This document shows positions 1 to 7,402 of a stretch of 8,336 nucleotides of DNA, one piece after another. The notes beneath the pieces are model-generated. The model worked only from the letters and a program-made list of their open reading frames with translations, was not told the origin of the DNA and searched no databases. The DNA is from an uncultured Bacteroidales bacterium (GTDB lineage Bacteria > Bacteroidota > Bacteroidia > Bacteroidales > P3). Numbering within the stretch: the first letter of the stretch is position 1; every line of letters starts with the position of its first letter. A program made the translations under genes and the position numbers. Location: NCBI GenBank assembly GCA_905236405.1, contig CAJOQB010000075.1, forward strand, positions 1 to 8,336, written 5' to 3'.

Positions 1-2031
1 ATAGGGCTCTTCGCCTCGTCGCTGACCAACAACCAGATTGTGGCCTTCATCGTGGCGGCGTTGCTGTGCGCTTTCATGCACTTGGGCTTCGAAGCCATCT
101 TCAACATGGGCTTCCTCGGCAAGGTGGGATTGCTGATTCGCAACTTGGGCATGGCCTCCCACTACAGCAGCATCAGCCGCGGTGTGATAGACAGCCGCGA
201 TGTGCTGTACTTCCTGTCGGTGATAACCCTCTTCCTTTTAGCCACGCGATTGGTGCTGCAGTCGAGGAAATGGGGGAAGAGAAGCATCCAACGTGCCCAC
301 CTGTCAAGTTTTGCGGCAGCGATAGCCATAATCGTGTTAGTGTCGTTGATTGGCCGCTACCTCTTTGTGCGAGTGGACCTGACGGCGGAGAAGCGTTACA
401 CGCTGTCGAAGTCGACCAAGCAGATGCTCAAGGATGTCGACGAGACGGTGCTCTTCAGGGTCTATCTGGAGGGCAACGATTTGCCTGCCGACTATCAACG
501 GCTGCAGAACGAGACGCGCGAGATGCTCAACCAATTCCGCAGCTACAACCGTTATGTGGAATACGAGTTCTTCAACCCCAACGACTTTGAGAACGACCAG
601 GAACGGATGGTCTTCTACCAGAAATTGGCTCAGAAAGGCATACAACCTGCTTCGGTGCAGACGCAAACCAAGGACGGCGTGATGCAGCAAGTGCTCATCC
701 CTGCCGCCGATGTGATGTACAAGGGTCGCGAGACCTCCATCCAGCTGATGCAGTCGCAGCAATACTTGTCGCAGGAGCAGACGCTCAACAACTCGGTGCA
801 AGACTTGGAGTATGTGCTGGCCAACGCTATCCACAACCTTTCGATGCCTGAGAAACCTCGTGTGGGATTCCTCTTGGGGCACGGAGAGTTAGAAAGGGGT
901 GCCCTCTACGACATCCAGATGTCACTCTACGAGAGTTACAGCATGGAGAATGTGGTGCTGAACAACGACATCAACGCTTTGACGGGTCGCAACCGCAACT
1001 CGAAGGACTCTACGATGTCGTTCTTCAACAAGTACGATGTGTTGGTGGTGGCCAAGCCGACCAAGGAGTTTACCGACCAAGAGCTCTATCTCATCGACCA
1101 ATATGTGATGTACGGTGGTCGGGTGCTTTGGCTTATCGACCCGCTGAACGCCGACCTCGACAGTTTGGCCGAACAGTCGCAGGCGGTGGCCATCCGCTAT
1201 CCGCTGAACCTCGACGAGATGCTGTTCAGCTATGGTGTCCGCGTCAACGCCGACTTGATTATGGATATCCGCTGCCGTCCCATCCCGATGGCGGTGGGCA
1301 TGGTGGGCGACAAGCCGCAGCTGAAGTTCATCCCGTGGTACTACTTTCCTGAACTGGTGCCTGTGTCGGAACATCCCATTGTCCGCAATTTGGATTTGAT
1401 CAAGACCGATTTCGTCAGCAGCATCGATTTAATAGACAACGAAATCACCAAAACCGTGCTGCTGCAGACTTCGGAATACTGCCGCATCAAGAATGCTCCG
1501 ACCATCATCGACCTCAACGAAGGCAAGGAGGAACCCGACCGTAGGTTGTTCAACCGCAAGAACCTGCCGGTGGCGGTATTGCTGGAGGGCAATTTCCACT
1601 CGATGTGGCGGTCGCGGCTGGCTCCCTCGTTTGTCGAACTGCCCGAGATGGGCTATCGCGACAGCAGCGAGTTGACCCGCATGATTGTCATCAGCGACGG
1701 CGACATGATAAAGAACCGTTTCAGCTACAAGGACAATAGCCACTATCCGTTGGGTTACGACTACTACACGCAGACGATGTATGCCAACAAACAGTTTATC
1801 TTGAACTGTATCGACTACTTGGCCGGCAACGAGGACTTGATGGCCACTCGTGCCCGCGACGTCAAGCTGCGCAAGATGAATGTGATGAAGGTCAAGGAGA
1901 ATCGTGGCTTCTACCAAGCACTCAACATCGGAGGCCCTGTCCTGTTGGTGTTAATAGGCGGCGGCATCTATCTGTTGATACGTCGCAAAAACCTGAAAGC
2001 AGGGAAGAATTCTCTCAACAACAAGAAATAG
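1..2031 (+). CDS. GldF-GldG fusion protein, ABC transporter permease C-terminus plus extracytoplasmic GldG domain (5' partial)
   Basis: The frame is open from the first base, so the protein begins upstream; 676 residues are visible. Residues 1-92 match the end of the GldF permease (ABC-2 type): a membrane segment near 13-30, the motif HYSSISRGVIDSRDVLYFLS, and a last helix near 67-86 ending in SRKW. A short basic linker leads into GldG: a helix at 104-123, then VDLTAEKRYTLS, a YLEGNDLPA segment, a GHGE motif at 293-296, and a C-terminal helix at about 644-660 followed by a basic tail. GldG belongs to the ABC_transp_aux family, whose large middle domain lies outside the cytoplasm. No ATG lies between the last GldF helix and the first GldG helix (the next Met is residue 142), which supports a true fusion, as is common in Bacteroidales. 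In Flavobacterium, GldA/GldF/GldG form a transporter needed for gliding; its substrate is unknown. Gliding should not be assumed here. Confidence 0.92.
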   Translation: MGLFASSLTNNQIVAFIVAALLCAFMHLGFEAIFNMGFLGKVGLLIRNLGMASHYSSISRGVIDSRDVLYFLSVITLFLLATRLVLQSRKWGKRSIQRAHLSSFAAAIAIIVLVSLIGRYLFVRVDLTAEKRYTLSKSTKQMLKDVDETVLFRVYLEGNDLPADYQRLQNETREMLNQFRSYNRYVEYEFFNPNDFENDQERMVFYQKLAQKGIQPASVQTQTKDGVMQQVLIPAADVMYKGRETSIQLMQSQQYLSQEQTLNNSVQDLEYVLANAIHNLSMPEKPRVGFLLGHGELERGALYDIQMSLYESYSMENVVLNNDINALTGRNRNSKDSTMSFFNKYDVLVVAKPTKEFTDQELYLIDQYVMYGGRVLWLIDPLNADLDSLAEQSQAVAIRYPLNLDEMLFSYGVRVNADLIMDIRCRPIPMAVGMVGDKPQLKFIPWYYFPELVPVSEHPIVRNLDLIKTDFVSSIDLIDNEITKTVLLQTSEYCRIKNAPTIIDLNEGKEEPDRRLFNRKNLPVAVLLEGNFHSMWRSRLAPSFVELPEMGYRDSSELTRMIVISDGDMIKNRFSYKDNSHYPLGYDYYTQTMYANKQFILNCIDYLAGNEDLMATRARDVKLRKMNVMKVKENRGFYQALNIGGPVLLVLIGGGIYLLIRRKNLKAGKNSLNNKK

Positions 2032-2055
2032 ACTCATTAACTGCACAACGCATCG

Positions 2056-3144
2056 ATGAAGAAGAAAAGAATAAACATCACCGTCATCATAATCATGCTG
2101 CTGGCCGTCGCTGCCATTGTGGCGAACCGCATATATGGCCAGACAGCTACCTACGACGATGACTACCATATCGAAGACACTTCGACCATCACAAAGATTT
2201 ATTTGGTCGACAAACTGGACAACCACACGTTGCTCACTCGTGTGGAGAACGACACCACTTGGTTGGTAGACGAACAATACGAGGCTTCACAACCGTTGGT
2301 ACGTTCGCTGCTTGAGACGCTGAACACAATGCGTATACGTCACCGCGTCAACAAAGCTGCCGCCAAGAACGAAATCAAGTTGCTGGCTGGCAAGAGCACC
2401 AAGGTGGAGATCTACCAGATGGTTTACCGTATCGACTGGTTCCATCACAAATGGCAATGGTTCCCCCACGAGAAACTGACCAACACCTTCTATATCGGCC
2501 ATGAGACACAGGACTTGTTGGGAACGGTGATGCTCCGCGAGGGAGACAAATGGCCTGTGGTGATACACATTCCTGGTTTCCGTGGGTTTGTGGGTCCTCA
2601 GTTTATCACCAATCCTCTGTTGTGGCGCAGCCACCGTATCGTCGACTTGCCTATCTCGAAGATTGAACGCATCGAACTGGAGATACCTGCTGTGCCAGAG
2701 GAGTCGTTTGCCATCTGTCGCGAAGGTGAGGGCTTCTATATGGAACTGTTGGAGAACCATCAACGAGTGGAGGGTTTCGACACGGCTCGTGTGGCCCAGT
2801 TCCTCTCCTCGTTCACCAACCTGAACTTCGACGAATATGCTGCCGCTGTTCCTAAGACCGAGCTCGACACCACTTTCTCCAAACCGCCCCGCACCATTCT
2901 CCGCATCAAGGACACGGAAGGCAACGAGCATGTGCTGAAGACCTATCTGAAATACAACAATCCCGACGATGCCATCAATATGCCCGACCCCGATATGTAC
3001 GAGGTGTTTGACTTGAACCGCTTGTATGCTGTGCTCGACGACAAAGACACGGTGCTGATTCAGTACTTTGTCTTCGACAACATTCTACAGCAAGCCAGTT
3101 TCTTCCGTGGCAACGCCAACAGCTCCATCGTCATCCATCAATAA
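2056..3144 (+). CDS. Membrane-anchored DUF4340-type protein of the GldFG transporter locus
   Basis: This 362-residue protein has a basic N-terminus (MKKKR) and one hydrophobic helix at about 7-23, with no obvious signal-peptidase site, so it is probably an inner-membrane anchor with a large domain outside the cytoplasm. The rest resembles DUF4340 proteins: a TRVENDTTWLVDE segment at 61-73, a helix at about 77-98, a FRGFVGPQFITNPLLWRSHRIVDLP-like region near 175-199 (compare the 'WR.r.v.dl' signature of Bacteroidota members), and a second similar half after residue 200 (IERIELEIP, then a helix near 242-254). It starts 24 bases after gldFG; ABC_transp_aux and DUF4340 genes are often neighbours, so it is likely an accessory subunit of the same transporter. 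The family name is assigned from remembered motifs and context, not a profile search. Its biochemical role is unknown. Confidence 0.78.
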   Translation: MKKKRINITVIIIMLLAVAAIVANRIYGQTATYDDDYHIEDTSTITKIYLVDKLDNHTLLTRVENDTTWLVDEQYEASQPLVRSLLETLNTMRIRHRVNKAAAKNEIKLLAGKSTKVEIYQMVYRIDWFHHKWQWFPHEKLTNTFYIGHETQDLLGTVMLREGDKWPVVIHIPGFRGFVGPQFITNPLLWRSHRIVDLPISKIERIELEIPAVPEESFAICREGEGFYMELLENHQRVEGFDTARVAQFLSSFTNLNFDEYAAAVPKTELDTTFSKPPRTILRIKDTEGNEHVLKTYLKYNNPDDAINMPDPDMYEVFDLNRLYAVLDDKDTVLIQYFVFDNILQQASFFRGNANSSIVIHQ

Positions 3145-3152
3145 TCGACAAC

Positions 3153-3917
3153 ATGAAGCCGCTGATACTGATTTCGAACGACGACGGGTACCAAGCCCCA
3201 GGCATCAGAAACCTTGCTCGGATTGCCTGCGAGTTTGGCGAGGTGGTGGTGGTGGCTCCCCATATCAATGCTTCGGCCAAGTCGCATTCGTTGACGGTGG
3301 GCAACCCGTTGCGGGCGGAACAGATTCCGAACGATGGTTACACGGTTTACGCTGTGACCGGTACTCCTGCCGACTGTGTCAAGTTGGGGGTGGAACACCT
3401 TTGTCCGCGTCGTCCCGACTTGGTACTCTCGGGCATCAACCACGGCAGCAACGCCTCCATCAACATCCTCTATTCGGGCACCATGGGAGCCGCTCTCGAA
3501 GCCACCACCTGTGGCTATCCAAGCATTGGATTCTCGTTGTTGAGCCACAACGAAAATGCCATGTGGAGTCCTGCCGAGCCCTATATCAAGCAAGTTATCG
3601 AATATGTGCTCAGCAAGGGTCTGCCCGACAACATATCGCTCAACGTCAACATCCCTATCTTGGAGAAAATACCCAAACTGAAGGGGATGCGGGTGTGCCG
3701 TTCGGCGGCAGCTCGTTGGACAGACAGTTTCGAGAAACGTGTCGACCCCTATGGACGCGACTATTACTGGCTGACAGGAAAGTTCGTGTGCGAGGATATG
3801 AGCGAGGATACCGACCAATGGGCTTTGGCCAACGGTTATATCTCCATCGTTCCTTGCCGACCCGATTTCACCGACTTCAGTGCCGTCCAACAACTGCAGT
3901 CGCTTAACACCAAATAA
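3153..3917 (+). CDS. surE: 5'/3'-nucleotidase SurE
   Basis: SurE is a cytoplasmic, divalent-metal-dependent phosphatase that removes phosphate from nucleoside 5'- and 3'-monophosphates; some members also cut short polyphosphate. The 254-residue length is normal. The N-terminal motif ISNDDGYQAPGI places metal ligands at D10 and D11, the loop APHINASAKSHSLT gives the expected metal-binding serine (S41), and SGINHGSN supplies N96. GTPADC (70-75) and YSGTMGAALEA (107-117) are further family signatures, and the C-terminal GYISIVPCRPDFTDF matches the usual ending. The ATG puts NDDG at the standard distance from the N-terminus, so the start is secure. It lies 8 bases after the DUF4340 gene and 10 bases before a small membrane protein gene, which implies cotranscription. 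No key residue is missing. Confidence 0.97.
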   Translation: MKPLILISNDDGYQAPGIRNLARIACEFGEVVVVAPHINASAKSHSLTVGNPLRAEQIPNDGYTVYAVTGTPADCVKLGVEHLCPRRPDLVLSGINHGSNASINILYSGTMGAALEATTCGYPSIGFSLLSHNENAMWSPAEPYIKQVIEYVLSKGLPDNISLNVNIPILEKIPKLKGMRVCRSAAARWTDSFEKRVDPYGRDYYWLTGKFVCEDMSEDTDQWALANGYISIVPCRPDFTDFSAVQQLQSLNTK

Positions 3918-3927
3918 TCAAAGACTC

Positions 3928-4230
3928 ATGAAGAAGTTTTTATATAAAGACAGCTGGTTGACAGGTATCGTGGTGGGTTTGGGTGCCGAAATGGTGACGG
4001 GCCTTTTGCTTTGGGTTATCGTCTCTGCCCTCTCCATCCCGCTGAGCGACCATCTGCAATGGTTGGGTGTGGTGTTCCTTCCCGTATTGCTCATCTTACG
4101 CTTTTATGCCAAGAGCAGACAGCATCTGACCACCACCAAGAGTTTGATAACGGTGTTGTTTGTCACTTTTGTCGCTTATATGTATATGCTTATTTCCACC
4201 CGATCAGCATTGGTCACGCAGCCGTTCTAA
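3928..4230 (+). CDS. Small three-helix membrane protein between surE and lpxB
   Basis: I do not recognise a named family. The 100-residue protein has three predicted membrane helices, at about 11-36, 43-60 and 72-90, with a basic N-terminus (MKKFLYKDSW) and a basic loop between helices 2 and 3 (RFYAKSRQH). A glutamate at 21 sits inside the first helix. The ATG at 3928 is preferred over an upstream in-frame ATG at 3880, because the latter would overlap surE by 38 bases and add 16 polar residues before a typical MKK start. It fits exactly between surE and lpxB with 10-base gaps on each side. From memory, other Bacteroidota carry a small hydrophobic protein at this position, which would argue for a conserved gene linked to the envelope or lipid A. 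No function can be assigned. Confidence 0.75.
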   Translation: MKKFLYKDSWLTGIVVGLGAEMVTGLLLWVIVSALSIPLSDHLQWLGVVFLPVLLILRFYAKSRQHLTTTKSLITVLFVTFVAYMYMLISTRSALVTQPF

Positions 4231-4240
4231 CACTTAACCG

Positions 4241-5392
4241 ATGAAATACTACATCATAGCAGGCGAAGCTTCTGGCGACCTCCACGGTGCCAATCTGATG
4301 AAGGCCCTGATGAAACAGGACCCTCAGGCAGAGATACGTTTCTGGGGAGGCGACAGGATGGCGGCAGTGGGAGGCACCCCGGTGCGTCACATCCGCGACC
4401 TTGCCTATATGGGTTTCGTCGAGGTTACCGCTCATCTGCGTACCATTGAAGCCAATATCCGCTTCTGCAAACAGGATATTCTACAGAATAACCCCGATGT
4501 GTGTGTGTTCATCGATTACCCTGGATTCAATCTGGGTATTGCCAAGTTCACCCACCAACAGGGTTTCAAGAACGTCTACTATATTTCGCCACAAGTGTGG
4601 GCGTGGAAGAAGGGAAGGTTGAAAGCGATGCGACGCGATTTGGATGTGCTGTGCTATATCCTGCCGTCGGAACGCGATTTCTTTGCCCATGCGTCGATGC
4701 CGCAAGCCCAATATGTGGGTCATCCGTTGCTTGACGAGGTGGAACGCTACCGCCTTGAAGCATCCAACACTTCACATACCGACTCATCCGACACCCGTCC
4801 CGTTGTTGCTTTGTTGCCTGGCAGCCGCAAACAGGAGTTGCAACGTATGTTGCCACCCATGCTGCTGTTGGCGTCACATCATCCCGAGTACCAGTTCCAG
4901 ATTGCAGGAATGCAGCTGTTGGGAGAATCGTTCTACCGTCAAGTGATGGACAGATGCGGATTGCATCCCGACAATGTTGAGGTGCTGCTCGACCAAACCT
5001 ATCCCATCCTCTCTCACTCGTTTGCGGCAGTGGTCTGTTCGGGTACTGCGACATTGGAGACAGCCATCTTCCGTGTGCCACAGATGGTGTGCTACAAAGC
5101 CAATGCCGTCAGCGTGGCCATTGCTCGACGCTTGGTTAAAATCAAGTATATCTCGTTGGTGAACATCATATCCGATGCTCCAGTAGTGAAGGAACTGATA
5201 CAATCCGACTTCTCTATTGACACGCTGGAGTCGGAGTTTAACAACATCACCATTGACAACGACTACCGTCAGCAGATGCTACTGGGTTACGACAAAGTGA
5301 TTGACCTTTTAGGAAACCGTGGTGCTTCTGAAAGGACAGCACAGATTGTGGCTCAAACAGCATTAACTAAAAAGAATATCTCGAAGAAATGA
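4241..5392 (+). CDS. lpxB: Lipid-A-disaccharide synthase LpxB
   Basis: LpxB is a GT-B glycosyltransferase (family GT19) on the inner face of the cytoplasmic membrane. It joins UDP-2,3-diacylglucosamine to lipid X to make the lipid A disaccharide 1-phosphate. The 383-residue length is normal. Visible motifs in order: GEASGDLHGA (8-17), IDYPGFNLG (91-99), YYISPQVWAWKKGR (113-126), YVGHPL (158-163), LLPGSRKQEL (191-200), CSGTATLE (266-273) and ISLVNII (304-310) leading to VVKELIQ. The start gives the usual short N-terminus before GEASGD. A polar Ser/Thr/Asp-rich stretch at 171-187 lies between the two Rossmann domains and looks like a lengthened linker. Presence of the gene implies a Gram-negative outer membrane. 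Its stop overlaps the start of the next gene (ATGA), suggesting translational coupling. Confidence 0.97.
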   Translation: MKYYIIAGEASGDLHGANLMKALMKQDPQAEIRFWGGDRMAAVGGTPVRHIRDLAYMGFVEVTAHLRTIEANIRFCKQDILQNNPDVCVFIDYPGFNLGIAKFTHQQGFKNVYYISPQVWAWKKGRLKAMRRDLDVLCYILPSERDFFAHASMPQAQYVGHPLLDEVERYRLEASNTSHTDSSDTRPVVALLPGSRKQELQRMLPPMLLLASHHPEYQFQIAGMQLLGESFYRQVMDRCGLHPDNVEVLLDQTYPILSHSFAAVVCSGTATLETAIFRVPQMVCYKANAVSVAIARRLVKIKYISLVNIISDAPVVKELIQSDFSIDTLESEFNNITIDNDYRQQMLLGYDKVIDLLGNRGASERTAQIVAQTALTKKNISKK

Positions 5393-6714
5393 AAAGAATT
5401 CTCCTCATATCGCTGCTTCTCTTGCTGTCGACCACTGCAATGGCCGACAGAGTCAAAGTGCGTCTGTTCTCCAACAACCGTATCGAGGGGCTGAATGTCT
5501 CGTTCGACTTGGGTGAATACCACCTTTTTGCCGCCGATTCCTTATTGGAAGCCAACTTGGGAGAAGGTCTTTCTGTCATACTTCAAGCCACGGCCAACGG
5601 TGTGCATGTTTCGGTCAACGACTATGAATATGGCACCTTCAAACAGGTAAGCCTACGAGCCACCGACACCGCTTGCATCCTCTGCCTTAATCCTCGCAAC
5701 GTCAAACAACGAACCTATGAAGGCGACCTCATCGTCACCTGCATCAACTCTACCGCACTAAAAATCATCAACGAGGTAGATTTCGAGACCTATCTGGCTG
5801 GTGTGGTGCAGAGCGAGATTTATGGAACCCAGAGCGATATTTTCCGCATTCAGGCCATCATCTCTCGCACGTGGGCGCTCCGCAACATGGACAAACACAA
5901 GAGCGAAGGGTACAACTTCTGTGACCATGTACATTGTCAAGCCTATCAAAACCGTTGTATCCGTCCCGACATCATGCTGGGCACCATCCAATCGAGTGGC
6001 GAGACCATCGTCGACTCGGCAGGCGCTCTGATAGAGACCCCCTTCCACTCCAACAGTGGCGGTCAAACCTGTAATTCGGAAGACGTGTGGAGAGCAGCCC
6101 TGCCTTATCTTCGCTCTGTGCCCGACACTTTCTCTTACCATATGAAACAAAGCGACTGGACAAAAGTCATCAGCCAAGACAAGTGGCTTTCATACTTCAA
6201 AAAGACTCACAAATTGAACACCGATGATCCAGCCATCCGTGATACATTGCTTCATTTTACACAAGAGGAACGACGTGCCGACATTTTAGGCGTACGACTT
6301 ACCCGTGTGCGAAGCGACTTTCAGCTCAAAAGCACTTTCTTCAGCGTCGATGTCGACCCAAACACAAACAATGTGGTACTCAGCGGACATGGGTATGGAC
6401 ACGGTGTGGGTCTTTCACAGGAGGGAACCATCCGTATGGTGTCGTTGGGTTTCCCTTATGACGACATCATCCGCCACTACTACACTGGAGCTACCATCCA
6501 TTACGACCCTGCCACATCGAAGACCTATGTGAGCAACTATGTTAAAGAAATAGAGAAAATCATCGCCGAAGACAAAGCCAACCCGGGTCGTGTCAAATCA
6601 AAAAAAGACGACTGGCTGGGACAACTGTTCCGTCTGCACGACCGCCAAGCACGCGAAGAGGTGTTCGACCCCACCAAGACCGAATTGGAGAACGACTGGC
6701 AATACTCTTGGTAA
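5389..6714 (+). CDS. Exported SpoIID/LytB-domain protein, probable peptidoglycan lytic transglycosylase or amidase enhancer
   Basis: The 441-residue protein begins with a signal peptide, MKRILLISLLLLLSTTAMA, with likely cleavage after residue 19, so it acts in the periplasm. The SpoIID domain spans roughly 120-370. Its signature VDFETYLAGVVQSE places the expected catalytic glutamate at E143. A Cys/His cluster (C178, H180, H182, C183) resembles the zinc site reported for clostridial SpoIID. Then come HSNSGGQTCNSEDVW (220-234) and the glycine-rich GHGYGHGVGLSQEG (333-346). In Bacillus, SpoIID cuts glycan strands lacking stem peptides during engulfment and LytB stimulates the amidase LytC; in this lineage a wall-remodelling role is inferred. 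About 70 hydrophilic residues follow the domain, unlike the short ending of many SpoIID proteins. It overlaps lpxB by four bases, so the two are probably co-translated. Confidence 0.92.
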   Translation: MKRILLISLLLLLSTTAMADRVKVRLFSNNRIEGLNVSFDLGEYHLFAADSLLEANLGEGLSVILQATANGVHVSVNDYEYGTFKQVSLRATDTACILCLNPRNVKQRTYEGDLIVTCINSTALKIINEVDFETYLAGVVQSEIYGTQSDIFRIQAIISRTWALRNMDKHKSEGYNFCDHVHCQAYQNRCIRPDIMLGTIQSSGETIVDSAGALIETPFHSNSGGQTCNSEDVWRAALPYLRSVPDTFSYHMKQSDWTKVISQDKWLSYFKKTHKLNTDDPAIRDTLLHFTQEERRADILGVRLTRVRSDFQLKSTFFSVDVDPNTNNVVLSGHGYGHGVGLSQEGTIRMVSLGFPYDDIIRHYYTGATIHYDPATSKTYVSNYVKEIEKIIAEDKANPGRVKSKKDDWLGQLFRLHDRQAREEVFDPTKTELENDWQYSW

Positions 6715-6823
6715 TCCCTATTATCACTTGTTAAAAAACTATAATCAGAAAGCATCATAAACGATACATAAGCAACCGACGTTATTAAATCGATAAAAAG
6801 AAAACAATAATACAGTATAGAAA
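6715..6823 (+). promoter_or_regulatory. AT-rich intergenic leader, probable promoter region of the following unit
   Basis: This is the longest gap in the window and is much richer in A and T than the coding sequence. Other gene junctions here are 24 bases or less, so it is the best place for a transcript boundary. A TTG followed by A/T runs is visible near 6728, but I cannot find a clean Bacteroidota -7 element (TAnnTTTG), nor a convincing GC-rich hairpin with a T-run for a terminator. The last bases before the ATG at 6824 are A-rich with no Shine-Dalgarno sequence, as is usual in Bacteroidota. Confidence 0.4.
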
Positions 6824-7381
6824 ATGAAAAAGACATTAATCCTCCTCTTGGTGGCTGTCCTGATGGGCTGTGGTGCATCGGCACAAGTCAAATGGAACAA
6901 TATCGAAGAGGCATCACAGATTGAAGTGAAAAACAACAACAAACTGTTCTTTGTCGACTTCTCCACCTCCTGGTGCGGATGGTGCAAGAAAATGGACAGA
7001 GAAACATTCCAAGACCCTGTGGTCAGCGCCATTCTCAACCAGTACTACATTCCTGTCAGTTTCGATGCCGAAGGCAACTCGTCGTTCACTTGGAACGGTA
7101 CCAAGTATGCCAACAACGGTAAGGTTGTGAACGGTCGTAAACCCACCCACCCGTTCACGCAAGCCATCTTGGGCAAACAAATAGGCTATCCTTCGTTTGC
7201 CCTTTTCAACAAGGATCGTGGTTTGATACAGATTCTGCAAGGCTACCAGAGTGCGTACGATTTTCAAATGGTGTTATGGTTCTTCGCCAATGGGGATAAC
7301 ATTCGTTACACTTTTGATGAGTACCGTGCTATTTTTGACCAAGAAATCAAACCCGATATGATGAAAAAACTCGGTTTCTAA
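6824..7381 (+). CDS. Exported thioredoxin-fold protein with CGWC active site
   Basis: The 185-residue protein has an N-terminal export signal and a thioredoxin-like domain of the Thioredoxin_7/DUF255-like type. The active site is WCGWCKKMDRETF with C51 and C54, followed by PVVSAILNQYYIPVSFDAEG, which matches the usual 'dp.V...ln..fv.v..D.e' pattern. A cis-proline candidate is P123 in GYPSFALF. About 30 residues (86-117) are inserted between the active-site half and this proline. The signal can be read two ways: cleavage after ASA at residue 20 (soluble periplasmic), or LMGC as an imperfect lipobox making C16 a lipid-anchored residue. C51 and C54 are the only other cysteines. It is probably a periplasmic thiol-disulfide oxidoreductase; whether it oxidises, reduces or isomerises is not visible. 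The next gene, 21 bases on, encodes a membrane protein with a cysteine pair. Confidence 0.86.
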   Translation: MKKTLILLLVAVLMGCGASAQVKWNNIEEASQIEVKNNNKLFFVDFSTSWCGWCKKMDRETFQDPVVSAILNQYYIPVSFDAEGNSSFTWNGTKYANNGKVVNGRKPTHPFTQAILGKQIGYPSFALFNKDRGLIQILQGYQSAYDFQMVLWFFANGDNIRYTFDEYRAIFDQEIKPDMMKKLGF

Positions 7382-7402
7382 AACAAACTAACAGACAAAG
7401 AA

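Noticed and set aside
40..42. GTG at 40 as the start of the first gene
   Set aside because: The frame is open upstream and the preceding 13 codons (IGLFASSLTNNQI) match the GldF permease, so the gene continues beyond the window.
250..255. TTG/GTG codons at 250-255 as a separate gldG start
   Set aside because: They fall inside the last GldF helix, no stop codon separates the two domains, and no ATG lies before the GldG helix, so a fusion is simpler.
337..1917. Several - strand open frames opposite the gldG part
   Set aside because: Their compositions (His, Val, Gln, Arg rich) mirror the sense codon usage, they overlap one another, and none shows a domain.
2287..2931. Open frame on the - strand within the DUF4340 gene (214 codons)
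   Set aside because: Antisense shadow: fully contained in a gene with good family and context support, without start context or motifs of its own.
3138..3893. Long open frame on the - strand opposite surE (251 codons)
   Set aside because: It lies fully antisense to an unmistakable surE, is rich in His/Arg/Val as expected from reversed codon bias, and shows no recognisable motif.
3068..3907. Long + strand frame overlapping the DUF4340 gene end and surE (279 codons)
   Set aside because: It is a shifted frame of surE with low-complexity Ser/Arg/Gln-rich content and no domain; surE in the other frame is certain.
3880..3927. Upstream ATG for the small membrane protein
   Set aside because: It would overlap the surE end and add 16 polar residues; the ATG at 3928 gives a typical MKK start and the same spacing as neighbouring genes.
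6715..6823. Rho-independent terminator or small RNA in the intergenic gap
   Set aside because: I found no GC-rich inverted repeat followed by a T-run, and no tRNA- or riboswitch-like folding pattern.
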